33,647 nucleotides of DNA from Choristocarpus tenellus KU-1152 (GCA_964200185.2 CAXNAD020000059.1:1-33647); one strand, 5' to 3'. Counted from the first letter of the stretch, positions 1 to 10,708 are shown. The notes: generated by a model not told the origin, from the letters alone. Made by a program: numbers and translations.

Positions 1-1191
1 CTTGCCCAAAGACGCTTGAAACCTGTTCATAGATGTCCAACTGCCCTTCTCTGGGAGACCCCCCTGCCCTGCCCCCCCCCCCCGTAGATTCCCCCTAGGC
101 ATTTTTGACACACATAGACATAACATAAGAGAGAACCATTTGGCAATTGGGTGGTGAGACTGATTGTGTGAAGCTGGCAAAAGTTGGATGGAGGGTGGGG
201 GGAGCAAGGGGACTGAGAGTATATGGAAATTGCAATCGTTGAGGGAGTTGTTTGCAAAAAGTATAGATCTGGGTGAGTGATTAGTAGCTATCTCGTGCTG
301 AAGCATCAAAACAGAAATCATTAAAAAAAATGCAGAACGTTCACAACTTGTGATGCCCGAATACCCTAAAAACCTTGAACTTAGAAAAAAATGTGTATCA
401 TAGTAGAGTGAAGAAGAATTCTGTTTCAGTCAAATATAAGGTGAACACAAGAATAGTTAGAAGCATACCTCCTAAGCTGAAGTCCAGTTAATAACCCTAT
501 ATGTGTAGGCACACACCCCTGGTACAAACTGCAGTAACAAGTAGTGGTTCAAAATCACACAGGCAAAAGTGTCCCATCATGATCTGAAATCCCCAGAGGT
601 CATCGTATTCGTATAGTAACATACAGGAAATTGATACAGACGACTCCTCTTTGGGAGAAGAGTAACCTAAGTAAAGAACATTCTTGGAATTATCTATCAC
701 TTATGACCACTGCTGGCTGTTGATTTAGGGCATAACAAAAAGCAAAGCTCAAGCAAAAACCCTCTTCCTCGAAACTTCAGGTGCAAAATGTGCATATAGT
801 AACAGACAAATTGTCCAAGCATAAAGCAGAGCATGGACAGATTTCAATTACCTAGTCAAGTATTAAACTAGGCCATGGGTTCCACTCAGAATTGTCGGAT
901 GTGCTAAACAACCAAGAACCAACCAATTGGTCTGAACTAGGCTCAACAATCTCTTGGCAGGGAAAAGGCTATGGTAAGGGCTTGTAGGACATATGATACG
1001 ATACATATGTAGTGCAGGTATCAGTGTGAGTTGGATTGTGGCTATCAGAATGGATATAACTTTGTTTGGGACCAAGACCTTACATTCCACTCATGTGTTC
1101 AGAGAGAGAAAGAGACAGTGAGGTATGATTAGGTTTAGAGATTTTTGACGGTTATGAGCAATGTGCAAGTATACCAGGTAGGGAAAGCTTT
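1..1191. other. No supported gene; 3' flank
   Basis: This is AT-rich sequence with only short frames lacking splice sites or protein-like composition. It lies downstream of the minus-strand GRF gene and probably contains its 3' UTR. A C homopolymer lies near 69-83. Confidence 0.5.
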
Positions 1192-1804
1192 TCAGTGAAG
1201 GAAATTGAACTTCACTCTAGTATTAGTGTCTAGGTTTCCAGGGTGGTAAGGCCTAGGGTTAGTCCCAACCTTGCTGCCATCCACCCATTCGAAGAACTCG
1301 CACTGGTCTCCACTATCCTTTGGAAGGCTGCACTTGTAGAACTCTCGACCAAAGTTCTCCTCCGTCCTTGATGTCAACTTCACACATGCAAACCCATGTT
1401 CACACACAGGGCCATCGCCCCCATTGCCTCCACCATCAATCATATCAAATGCATTGTCGTATTCATCTCCTCCTCCCCCACTCCCACCAGTACTGATACC
1501 CCACGTGGTACCACCCTCTGTGCCTTGCCCTCCAACAATGTACCCAGTGCTGTACTGGCCCTCATTTCCAGGGAGAGAACTCCGCCTGATCATCCCCCTT
1601 TTTGTCTCTTCACGACCTCCCCCTCCCCCTCCACTGCCTCCTAAGACCCTGTCTCCATAGTTAAAGCCTCCCATGTTGGAGCCCCCACCACCGCACTCAC
1701 TTTGCCCAACAGACCCCCCTAAGCTGGGCCTGTTTCCTTGCAATGGGTGATAAGGCGAATGAGGGGGGTCTCCCCAAGTATCTCGGGATTCAACAGGTGA
1801 GGTT
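1192..1804 (-). CDS. Last exon: GRF zinc finger
   Basis: The acceptor reads CTCAACAG and leaves one base that completes the AG carried over from exon 2338-2196, giving Arg. The exon encodes a Gly-rich linker, the acidic motif GDEYDNAFDMID, then a finger starting PVCEHG. Zinc ligands are C-x-H near its start, then FYKC and QCEFFEW. The family signature G-R-x-F-Y-x-C appears as FGREFYKC. The C-x-H first pair matches the NEIL3-like subtype rather than the C-x-C of TOP3A. The frame ends in TGA at 1194-1192. A GTTGGG donor just after the finger (DGSK) could instead splice to exons left of the window, so this C-terminus is likely but not certain. Confidence 0.8.
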
Positions 1805-4800
1805 CTGTTGAGATTTGGAGAAGTATCCACGGTTGAAGGTTTGGTGATGGTAAGGTTTGAGAAATCGATTACAAGAGGATAGGGATAGGTTAATAAAGCT
1901 GCGGTATGGAGCTCAATTTCAAAGTTGCACATAGGAGTTGAGTTGCAGCATGAACTATGCATTTGAATTAAAGTCTTGCAAAACACTTAGCGCAATAATT
2001 CGATCAATCAAAACACGGGTGCTTTAGCACTAAAAACCCCCAACATAGTTTCAAGTGCCACACACTACTTCTCAGGACACAATGATACGGTGCAACACAT
2101 CACATCTTGACTGAATCCAACAAACTAATAAATGCAACTCACTCAAACTAAGAACAGAATATGCATCAAAGATATCATCGCAATGAGTCACTAACCTCAT
2201 GACAAATGTGTGACCGCTGCCTACACTCCCTCTACTAACCCCACTTTGACCCCCACTTCCTACTTGGTGAGGTCCAGGGGTTGACCGTGCAGCTGTGGTG
2301 TTGCAATTTTGATTCGCTGATGGAGGATCATTTGATGACTGCAGTCCATTTGACATGAGTGTGTGTAGGCGAACAGGGTTTGGGGGTGGAGGTGGTAAAA
2401 TAATGATGAAAAGGGTAGGGGCAGGGGGCTCTCATCACAACCATATTCCAATAGCCTAAGCATCATGACAAGACAAACCTAGCCCCAATCCCAACTTATA
2501 CCTCAAACATACAACACCTCACACTAGCTATACCTAGCAATGGGGAAGAGTCTCAAAAATTCCACTTATCCTACAATTGTGACAAGCTTCTCAGGAGTGG
2601 TGAAATAGAAAATATTCAGGAGAGGCAACTAACCACTCAAGCATTGTACCCCAAGGGCAACTCTATGGACTACAGATGCAAACCCTAGGCTGGCTTCTAT
2701 TGGCATTCAAAGAGTCGTCCAGAAGTCCAAAATATGCACATATGGTGCAGTTTCTCTTTCAGCTATTTGTGCTGATTCAAGGCATGATTTTGACTCAATA
2801 TCGGGGAGGAAGCATCTTATGCGAGAAAGCACAATTGCATTATCTGACTTGTAGAAGCGAAGCCAGATTTTCCCGTTTTCGGGATTCTCGAAAAATAGAG
2901 CAATTCATTCCGAAGTTCACTTAAAAATATGGCACATTCTTGTTTGAAGTTTGGAATAAAATGTTCAATGGTTAAGAACCCCCAAAATGTGAAAATCCGA
3001 CGTCTATTGACAAGTCAGATATGACAACTGTATATTTCCACCTAAGGTACTTCCTCCCTGATGTCAAGTTAATATCGGAACATGAATTGGCCAAGTATAG
3101 CCTGAGAAAGGTTGCACTGTATGCACTTGTTTGGGATTTCTGAATGGAATTTCTGGACCACCTATAGAGTAGAGGTCACAAGCAGCAAAACCAGGTATAT
3201 CTTGAACCCTTCAACACTAACCTTGCCCCAAGTGGTGTTGAACCAACTCTTACGATCTACCCCTTGTGTAATACATACCAACTATCCTCGTGCAAACATG
3301 TTGTATGAGACACATACCATTCCTCAACAATGCAGTATCAAAGACTAAACACGTAACACTACCGGAAATCGGACACATGAACGCCTGAAGTCTTTGAATT
3401 ATTGCCATCCTTGCACCATGGCACTACAAGTTCTACTTCCTCTACTGAGGCAAACCCCGCTTCAAGTGGGATGTGCCATTGATTAACCTCACTGGCATAA
3501 TGTGACCAAGCTTGAAGCTCAATCAAAGACTATTCTGTACACTTGGGTGATCGGGAGATCAAATACAGAAGAAGAGTGCTATAGTTGAGTGCTCCGCTCC
3601 ACTCCACTCCACTCCACTCCACTCCACTCCATTCCGTATATCTTCGTTCTATCTCCTCATTCACCGCTCAAAATGCATAACATATAAAATACAAGAAAGT
3701 GCCAAGTGAAGACCTCAACCACGTACTAGAAACATTTCACCCTTAAGAGGGTGAGCCCTCCTATAGATAATGCACAATAGCATACATAAATGATACCTAC
3801 TCCTCCATAAAGCATCAGGACACATGAAATACCTTCATGGAATTGAGCTGTTTCTGAAGCAAAGGTATGTCCCTCTCCAGGGTTTGCCTCTCTTCTGTGA
3901 GCCTTCCCGGTAGCTCATAACCACCTGCCAATGCCTGGTTACCCTGGTGCTGCAACTCCATGATCCTCTGTAGTGGTACAGTAGGCATGGAAACATTTAC
4001 TACATTAATCAAAATGAAAGTATTGGGAGTGATGTGGTATAAAAGGAACATCATACAATGGAATAGCCAGTTTGCCACATCATGCTAGCAGATTTCATTC
4101 GCCTTCCAACCTTCCTCTTTCCGACATATTTTTATTAATTTTCTCACAAGATGCTGTGAGAGGTTAGAAAAAGCGGAATCGGGGGGATAATGCAGTACAT
4201 ACAGATTTTTTTTTTTTTGTNNNNNNNNNNTAAAACAAAGTTCCTTAAAAGGTTTGAAAAAAGCTAATCCGGGGGATTATTCCATTCCTTACGGATTTTT
4301 TTTTTTTGTCTGAAACAAGTTTGTACTACTTACACTGTGCAGGAGTATTCAACGTATCTTGTACTGTTGTGTGAACTTGACTCTAAACGTCCAATCTACA
4401 CAGTCCTGTTTCTTTATATGTTTTCCAGAATGGTGTACCACTATTGTATTCCCCATCCAGCATCCTCCTCAACATGATCACACACTTCATCCTGAAAAAA
4501 AATGTTTTAGATTTGAAATGCGTGTCCCATACACACGATAATACTCATGAACACAGTTTTTCAAGCAGGCGAATAAAATGTGGTCTTGACCCTTGTATCC
4601 CCAACCTTAGCCCTCATCCCCTACCCTTGCCAGGGATGGGGAGACCTAATCAGTCAATTAGGCTTTCAAAGACAAGCACAAATCCAGACACTGGTCACAA
4701 ATAATGCCTCCCTTTTCATGCACACTGTAGATGTGGTGGATTTCCCTATCATGGGTAGAGTGAACAGTCATACTGTGCACTACACAGTATAATATGGCAG

Positions 4801-7800
4801 CAAAGAGGTGACCTGGTTGTACGTTTTGGGACTCACGATATATACTGTTGTAAGTGTGTGTTAGGTATCACAAAAGAAGATATGGCATAGTTTCTTGTCA
4901 CTGACAGTTCATGAAGGGTTTGCCGGCTCAAAAAACGCCACAAAGAGGATAGAGTCATAGACTGCATTACCGTAACATATCCTAGATCTTGACTGACATA
5001 CAGTCTTCGACAACATTGAAAATATTAAAGACAGTGTTTCAGGGGAGGTTCTTAGCCAACATTTCTGGTCAGCATATGACTGGACTGTTAAATGCTGAAT
5101 TTAAACTCTTCTGAAATGCGTTGATCACGGTGTGGGGGAAAATATAAAGTACATGTTCACATAGGTTTTATCCATTCGGGTAGTCCTATGAACTCTCACC
5201 CTGAATTTAACATATAATCTCAGCCCTAATCTACACCTAACTATTAAACACATACACCAACTCAACAGAAACGCGATTGTATACAATCACTCCTTAGTCT
5301 TGGAAGGTACCTGCATCTTGTTGGACACTTCCAGTTCAAGCTCCTCAATATTCTTCCTCTGAGCAGTCCCTGACCCAGCCCTCCAGTCAGCAGTGTGAGG
5401 AGCAGTATGGGGAGGTGATATGTTACTCTGTTTGTTTGTTTGCATCTGCTGACGCTTTTGGTGCTCGCTGATGACTTGCTGCAGGCAAAGCACAATAGGG
5501 TGGAGAATGGGGTCAGGATGAGTTTGGAGGGCGGTATGCATCAGGCAGACCCTCCAGCAAGACAGTATGGGAACCAAAACTCAATATCATACGGCAAACC
5601 AATGCCTAACAATGAACCTAGCCCTAACCCTAGACCTTTATCATCCATGGCACTTGGCAGTGAATGCAACCACGTACCAGTCCGGGAAGCAGAAATCTGT
5701 AATGAATAATGGGGCTACATTTACATGGCACAGTATCTGCCCTGTCAATCTGGACAGATAACAACATCCCCAAAAACCTCCATGAATGTGATGTGAGATA
5801 GTGTAGGAGAGACGCACTGTTAGCATTGACAGAAGTCCAAACTGAGGACCAGAGGTTATGCTGAAGCTATGATATGTGCTTTGTCACAACAGCTCCTGGT
5901 TTGCTTTGCATCCTGTACCACCTATTCTGCACCAATCACCTAGCCCCAAGCTTCACCCTGATGCCATCCCAAAACATAACTTTACCACTGTCCTTAACCT
6001 TTTATGTGATGCCTCAACCCAAACCCTAACCCTAACTCCATAAATGATCCTAACCCTAATCTTACCTTCAGCGGGAACACAAGCCTGACCCCTAACCCAC
6101 ACTGCTTCATATTTTTCCATCAGTGGAAAGAGATAATCGCAACTAATACTCACTTTGATGCCAACTCTACACCCAACATCAGCCTTTACCCCAAGCCCTG
6201 CATTGCCTCACCTCCAGATCCAGCGAAGCAAAGATATCATCACATTCGTCTCCAGCATCAAACTCCCCGCTGCTGCAACCTTTCTCGTCACCCCCCCCCC
6301 TTCCTCTTCCTCCTCCTCCTCCACATTGTGAAGGGGATTCAAAGGGCGTGTAGTATCCAGGAGTTGATCCCTGACCCCAACTGTTGCCCCTGAGGTGACA
6401 ATTCCACATTCCACAGTCGGTAGGGTTTCCAAACACATACTAGGCATGAACCTGTGCGGTCTAACCGCCATCACCACCAAGAAATTCTTTGAAAATGTTG
6501 TGTTGTGTCGGTGCTGAGAATATCCAAACAATAGGGACAAAGTATGGCTGTAACAAAGGCTACAATAAGGTTACTCTCTTACGTATCTCCAGTTGAAATT
6601 CTGAGAGTACAAGAACAGAACAAGTTGCATACCACCAAAAAAGGTAAGCCACTGGTATCAACCCTAACCCTAGCCGAATCATGGAAGGAACTTCAAGAAA
6701 ATGTTTTGAATTATGTCATGCTTGAAGGAATCTCACTTTAAATACCTACAGAAGATATGACCATGAATTTGATTACCGAAATATTTAACTGTGCCCCCCC
6801 CCCCATTGAGTCCAAACATAGGGTTGAGGTTAAAGGCAGGCACTTGACCAAACCTGCTCTTTGACCCGTAACCCAAACCCTGTTCCTAACCCTAACCCTA
6901 ATGCTGAGTCCTCACATCTCCAATTCATCACCTGGGTCCTAAAATCCTCACAAGAAAAACAAGTCAAACTACTGCTGTGGTCCTTGTGTTGATCATGTTC
7001 ACACAGCTGAAAGACAGGGTAGGGCGATACAATCCATGTCATACCAGTCGCTTCAAAAAAAGATAACACTGGTGTAATACTATTTGGTTCAACTCGTCAT
7101 AATAGAGGGGAAAAAAATATCGAAAAACAAACAAAAACAAATGTACCAGAAAGGTCTACTGTATAGGGAGCAGTACTGTACTTCTATGACAAAAAGTCGT
7201 CGCCATCATGAGAAGAATGGGTACTAATTGACATGGTGTCTCAATCTTGACCCATCATGAGAAGAATGGGTACTAACTGACATGGTATCTCAATCTTGAT
7301 CCAGTAGTTACCATCACTTTCAATCAAAGAAAATATGGAATACGCTGTATGTTGATACCATGGGGAATACACACGTACCACACTTTTTCACCTCTCACCG
7401 TGAGGTGTCGGTCTCTTCCCCTCCTCCAAAGGAACTGCACCGGCTGGATGTCTCACCAATCCTCATGGATGAAGTTGACCTAGCTGATAGAGGGGCTAGG
7501 GGAATGGATTGCCCAGATCCTGTCTCTTTGATTGGTAGACCTTTGGGGACCTGCCGAGAAGTATATTGTTAGTGTTTAGGGTTAGTTGAACAAAAAGAAT
7601 GGAATGACTGTGATCAAATCAGCTAAAGAAAAATATGGAATTGAATTGAACTGATTTGAACTGAGCTGAACTGAACTGTCACTGCGTGAGGCAGATCCGA
7701 AGTCATGGACAGTGAAATATGTAGTGAGTTGTGGGTACTAATAGTGACATCTTGACATGAATACTACGTGGTTCTTCTGTGACCTCAGTCGCGTTCAGCA

Positions 7801-9407
7801 GTCACACTTCTGCTTGTATTGTGATAAAAAAACCCCGTGAGTAACCCCCCCCGACCACATAACCAAACTTTCTTTTCAGTTGGTTATTTGGTTATTCCGA
7901 TTGATCAAACCGTAGCCGAACGAACTGGGTCAATTCACAACGCTACACATTGAATTGCGTCCAAAAAGGAGGGAAAGTTTCAATCGACAGCAGGCCTATT
8001 CCACGGTTGATGATGCAACAGAAATAATAATAAAAAAGTAAAAACAAGAAGACCGATGGGTGGGGGGGGGGCACAATTGAACTTGAATCAAACCAGCATG
8101 TAAGTCAGTAGGATAGCTCAGATGTCACTTTGAGCCAGTAAGGTGCTCTCACAAACAGCAATACCTCTTAAACACTTCTCAACCCTGGCACTACATGACT
8201 TCCCAGTCTTGCCAAGATGTGTAGTGTGTGTATGATGCCAAGTAATAATATTTTCCTGCAACGATTGTGAAGGCTGTGCTCCAAAATGTTCTAGTGACGT
8301 CACAATCAACGGACTAAAAAATGTGGATGAGGTAGTGGATATTTATAGAAGGAAACATTTCAACCAATGGGATGACCCAATTGAAACATGCTTCAAGCAG
8401 TGCTACAAAAACATCCCATTGAGCCAGTAGGGTGCAATGTCTCTAAGACATCCCTTACCCCATAAACATACACACACACACATAATTCTCAGCTTGAACA
8501 TGAGAGTAATACACTGTACTGTCCTTTTGATAGGAAGTGTTTCTAGGTTCCCCGTTCCCTAATGCCTGCTCGGAGTTCTTGTGTGAAGTTTTGGCACTTG
8601 ATTCTTACCAAAATCTGCACATCCAAGACAACTTTTTACCAACACTAGGTTAACCCCAGAACTTGCGATCTAAGACAATGTGTACAGCCCCTGTCGCATG
8701 TCTGTTGTCCAATTCATGTGACACCTGAATACAAATGCTTAACCGTATTGTATTGTTTGCAGTGTTTGATACATATTTGACTTTGTGATGGTCAGGTGAG
8801 GACAATCGCCCTATGATGCCACCTACAAAATAATAGATTGCTTGCGCTTCCCCGTTTCCCCCAGTTATTGTAACTAACAGTAGAGGTAAATGGATTGCCC
8901 CATGCAGGTGGCTCCTCTTCTCACCCATAAATCAGAACACCAAGTCGTCCCACATTCATGGATGTAGGGAATGATGGGCGACCGACCTCTCTAACAATGC
9001 CATTGACTATTCACACAGGAATCAGTGCATTAAATCTAAGGGATTGAGTGAGGGTTAGGGTTGGGCAATACTACGCCAAAGAAAGACTATGGTCATGGTC
9101 ATACCCCAAAGTTGGTCATAATGACCACCAGTTTGTCAGCGTTTTTCATGTACTCCAAGCTGTAAAATATATTCTATACAAAGTGCTCCTTAAGGAGAAA
9201 TCCACTCACATTGGCTTCCCAGCCTCCTTTCCCCTTCATCAGGGGCGTATCCTCATCCAGCCCCTTCCCTCCCCTCCCCTCACCCATCCCTTGCTTGCCA
9301 CTAGCATTGGGCATCAGGCTGCCTTCCGTTCCTTCAGGTCCTCTTCCTCCCCCTCCTCCCAACAGCTTATTCTCCTTTTTGAGCCCGGACCCTAACGGTT
9401 TGCCCAC
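1192..9407 (-). CDS. Multi-exon GRF-type zinc-finger protein (whole gene model)
   Basis: Proposed exons in transcript order are 9407-9210, 7006-6932, 6370-6212, 5478-5311, 3967-3833, 2338-2196 and 1804-1192. The last five are the firm core. Every junction uses GT..AG and the phases agree: all are phase 0 except the last, which is phase 2 on both sides. The product, about 495 residues as modelled, has a Gly-rich N-terminal part, a short Cys/His exon, an acidic DD-x-F stretch, a coiled coil, a Gly-rich linker with a second acidic motif, and a C-terminal GRF zinc finger. GRF fingers bind single-stranded nucleic acid and occur in TOP3A, NEIL3, APE2 and ZGRF1. A role in DNA repair or topology is therefore inferred, but no catalytic domain is visible. 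The first exon and start codon were not found, and the two rightmost exons may belong to another gene. Confidence 0.65.
2196..2338 (-). CDS. Exon of the GRF gene: Ser/Gly/Asn-rich linker
   Basis: The acceptor GGACTGCAG lies behind a C-rich tract and joins in phase 0 to exon 3967-3833. The donor is AG|GTTAGT in phase 2 and fits exon 1804-1192. It encodes a low-complexity linker of about 47 residues beginning SSNDPPSANQ with no recognisable fold. The frame stays open past the donor, see the finding on a third DD-x-F motif. Confidence 0.6.
2339..3832 (-). other. Intron of the GRF gene
   Basis: This 1.5-kb interval lies between exons 3967-3833 and 2338-2196, with GTATTT at the donor side and CTGCAG at the acceptor. 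It is AT-rich and contains an ACTCC pentamer microsatellite near 3600. Short plus-strand frames near 2.7 and 3.1 kb show no splice logic. Confidence 0.5.
3596..3635. repeat. ACTCC pentanucleotide microsatellite
   Basis: Six exact ACTCC units (3601-3630) flanked by GCTCC and ATTCC variants, inside an intron. Confidence 0.95.
3833..3967 (-). CDS. Exon of the GRF gene: coiled coil
   Basis: This 135-bp exon runs from acceptor CACTACAG to donor AAG|GTATTT, phase 0 on both sides. It encodes 45 residues starting RIMELQHQGN and including RLTEERQTLERDIPLLQKQL, a clear amphipathic heptad pattern. With the end of exon 5478-5311 (EELELEVSNKMQ) it forms a coiled coil interrupted by a short Gly-rich turn, probably for oligomerisation or partner binding. 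It faintly recalls the N-terminal helices of BLM/RecQ helicases, a resemblance from memory only. Confidence 0.7.
4158..4311. repeat. Imperfect duplication around an assembly gap
   Basis: AGGTTAGAAAAAGCGGAATC up to CAGATTTTTTTTTTTTGT before the gap is echoed after it by AGGTTTGAAAAAAGCTAATC up to CGGATTTTTTTTTTTTGTC, about 70 percent alike by eye. It may be a true tandem repeat or a mis-joined low-quality read. Confidence 0.7.
4221..4230. other. Assembly gap (10 N)
   Basis: Ten N follow a T homopolymer between two similar segments. The 10-N size is probably a placeholder. Confidence 1.
5311..5478 (-). CDS. Exon of the GRF gene: Gln-rich start, helical end
   Basis: This 168-bp exon has acceptor TTTGCCTGCAG and donor CAG|GTACCT, phase 0 on both sides. 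It begins QVISEHQKRQQMQ and ends with the helix IEELELEVSNKMQ. Joined to the preceding exon it gives DDIFASLDLE-QVISEHQ, a continuous acidic amphipathic helix, which supports the splice. The intron on its 5' side carries several CCCTAA tracts. Confidence 0.72.
5607..6901 (-). repeat. Telomere-like CCCTAA tracts in GRF-gene introns
   Basis: Tracts of two to three units occur at about 5608-5630, 6020-6035, 6049-6062, 6661-6675 and 6885-6901. All are CCCTAA on the plus strand, thus TTAGGG in the sense of the minus-strand gene. Confidence 0.9.
6212..6370 (-). CDS. Exon of the GRF gene: Gly-rich with acidic DD-x-F motif
   Basis: It encodes STPGYYTPFESPSQC, then a Gly/Arg-rich run, then GDECDDIFASLDLE up to donor GAG|GTGAGG in phase 0. 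The start is uncertain: acceptor GGGGTCAG at 6371 gives phase 0, consistent with upstream exon 7006-6932, while CACCTCAG at 6390 gives a longer exon in another phase with an equally weak pyrimidine tract. The acidic motif resembles RPA70N-binding peptides and the same pattern recurs before the GRF finger. Confidence 0.65.
6932..7006 (-). CDS. Candidate 75-bp Cys/His exon, probably of the GRF gene
   Basis: Acceptor CTGTCTTTCAG and donor CAG|GTGATG enclose exactly 25 codons in phase 0. The product LCEHDQHKDHSSSLTCFSCE has C-x-H and C-x2-C pairs that could bind one zinc ion. It has the same phase and strand as the downstream exons and sits about 560 bp upstream of exon 6370-6212. I cannot name the fold. 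A chance open frame is possible at this length. Confidence 0.5.
7203..7300. repeat. Tandem duplication, 2 x 49 bp
   Basis: CCATCATGAGAAGAATGGGT begins both copies (7203 and 7252). The copies differ at only a few bases, so the duplication is recent. Confidence 0.92.
7636..7680. repeat. Degenerate TGAAC pentamer tract
   Basis: TTGAATTGAACTGATTTGAA continues with several CTGAA units, an imperfect pentamer repeat. Confidence 0.7.
8365..8421. repeat. 10-bp perfect inverted repeat
   Basis: CAATGGGATG (8365-8374) and CATCCCATTG (8412-8421) are exact reverse complements separated by 37 bases. Function unknown; chance is possible. Confidence 0.6.
8650..8928 (-). CDS. Open frame, minus strand, unidentified
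   Basis: A 92-codon frame ends in TAA at 8650-8652. Its C-terminal half (VSHELDNRHATGAVHIVLDR) has protein-like composition. The first codon is ATG. A possible acceptor (CTCTACTGTTAG) inside it would start the exon later, in a phase that does not match the neighbouring candidate exons. I do not recognise it. It could be an exon of an independent gene or chance. Confidence 0.25.
   Translation of the reverse strand: MGEKRSHLHGAIHLPLLLVTITGGNGEAQAIYYFVGGIIGRLSSPDHHKVKYVSNTANNTIRLSICIQVSHELDNRHATGAVHIVLDRKFWG
9210..9407 (-). CDS. Candidate Gly-rich exon, minus strand
   Basis: Acceptor GTATCCCAG and donor CCAAT|GTGAGT enclose 66 codons in phase 0. The product contains LKKENKLLGGGGGRGPEG and later GKQGMGEGRGGKGLDEDTPL. 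Gly-rich, charged composition and phase 0 match the GRF-gene exons, so it may be an early exon of that gene. The opposite strand is also open but reads as a Pro/Ser/Phe-rich complement, typical of a shadow. No domain is recognised. Confidence 0.45.
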
Positions 9408-9914
9408 CTGGGATACCACAGGCTTAAGTTAGGGTTAGGGTTAGGTTTGGACTTTGGTTTGGGTTTGGAAAGGGTCGCAATGTCTTGTCTATTCCTCTTC
9501 TATACAAAAGTCATGTTAGGGACAAGATTAGTTTGTGGATGAAGTCTGGGCCAGGGTTGCAATCTCTTGAATAACTGCATGTTTCATAAAAAAGATCTAA
9601 TGTTGTGGTGTGATGTAATTTGTGTACCCCATGCCACTCTAGGGTTCAACATTGCAATGAATATTGCTGTGGGTTTGAGTATAACTTGGAAGGTGTGAAT
9701 GAGAGGAATAGAAATAGGTCCAGGGACAAAGGATGCACCCTCACAATTCACTGCAGGTTACCCTAACCCTAACCCATTTAACCACACACCCACGACCAAA
9801 GACTCATCCCCACATCCTCCCTCCATTGCTGATTCTTTTTTTTCTACTAACTTAGCACATTCAGCACTCGACAAAACTATTGTAATGTTAGTAGACTTGA
9901 GAACTCCCGAAGCT

Positions 9915-10492
9915 TCAAATGCATAAGGGAGGGCCAGCTGCTTCAAGGGCTTTCTGGACCTTCACAGAGGGGCGTGTTCCCGGAACAAATGGGGGAGCAA
10001 CGTCAAAAGCTTTGCAATGACGTATTAGCTCCACCACAGAAGAACCTCCAGGTCCAGGAACAAACAAGTTCTCATCCCTCCCATTGTGATCAATGTCATC
10101 TGGTGAACCTCCCACGGGGATGTACCTGGGACATTGGGGTTGTAATTTACAAATCTTGTTGGTTCATGGGTAGGTATGGTAAAAATATATCATTTGTAAA
10201 CAGCACATGCTCATCGAGGCCTCGCGACTCTTGCAGGTGAAGAAGCTACACCTCTGTTGCCCTACCCCAAGAGCACAAAATAGTGATAAGTGATGAAGAA
10301 TGCGTATCAGGCAGATGAATGCCCACATGGGACCCCAGACAGCTATATGAGTGAAACTCACCGGAGAGGCTTTCCTCCATGGTCACCAACAGCAAGTGTC
10401 CCTTCTACTGTTTGAGTGAGTCCAGCAAACAATGCCTTGTACTCTGGGTTGACATTGTCCTTCCAAGGGTAGATTAATGGGGGATGGGACAT
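9915..10492 (-). CDS. Two-exon gene, ~113-residue protein of unknown function
   Basis: Exon 1 (10492-10362) starts at ATG (MSHPPLIYPWKDNVNPEYK) and ends at donor CCG|GTGAGT. Exon 2 (10125-9915) follows acceptor GTCCCAG and ends in TGA. CG plus G rebuilds an Arg codon, giving GGKPLR-YIPVGGSPDD, so the join is in phase. The chain reads like a compact soluble domain, with GDHGGKPLRYIPVGG, then VVELIRHCKAFDVAPPFVPG and VQKALEAAG. It has no signal peptide or membrane segment. I do not recognise the family. The first ATG directly follows an AG behind a pyrimidine-rich stretch, so exon 1 may be internal and join the frame near 10.75-10.87 kb (GAGAAG|GTGCAA, phase 0). If so the protein is longer at its N-terminus. 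Confidence 0.62.
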
Positions 10493-10708
10493 CTCGAGTT
10501 TATGACAGAGGATGATAACGATGGCAAAGGGCAAGGACTAAGGCAAAGGCCTTAATGTCAGAGGAGGGCCAGCAGCAAGAGAGCAGAGCATAGCTAGGAC
10601 AAAAATACAGGATATTGCACTGGTGTAGTAATAACTATTCAAGCATACTACCTCTGTACAAAGGTTCAATAAACATTGGGATCATCAAGTTCAGGTGTAA
10701 ACATGGCA

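Larger units (their letters stand above)
7007..8649. other. No supported gene; intron or intergenic
   Basis: I found no exon with matching splice sites here. It holds a 49-bp tandem duplication (7203-7300), a degenerate TGAAC microsatellite (about 7640-7678), a CA run near 8469, G and C homopolymers and a 10-bp inverted repeat (8365-8421). If exon 9407-9210 belongs to the GRF gene, this is largely intron. Confidence 0.5.
7575..9775. repeat. Telomere-like tracts, mixed orientation
   Basis: TTAGGGTTAG occurs near 7576, GGGTTAGGGTTGG near 9053 and a three-unit TTAGGG tract at 9427-9446 on the plus strand, whereas CCCTAACCCTAACCC lies at about 9760-9775. Confidence 0.88.

Noticed and set aside
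1396-1660. Two Pro-rich plus frames over the GRF exon
   Set aside because: They are complements of Gly codons in the GRF exon, whose zinc-finger motif is unambiguous.
9427-9446. A true chromosome end or telomere-fusion scar
   Set aside because: Only two to three TTAGGG units, like many tracts in introns here; gene structure continues on both sides.
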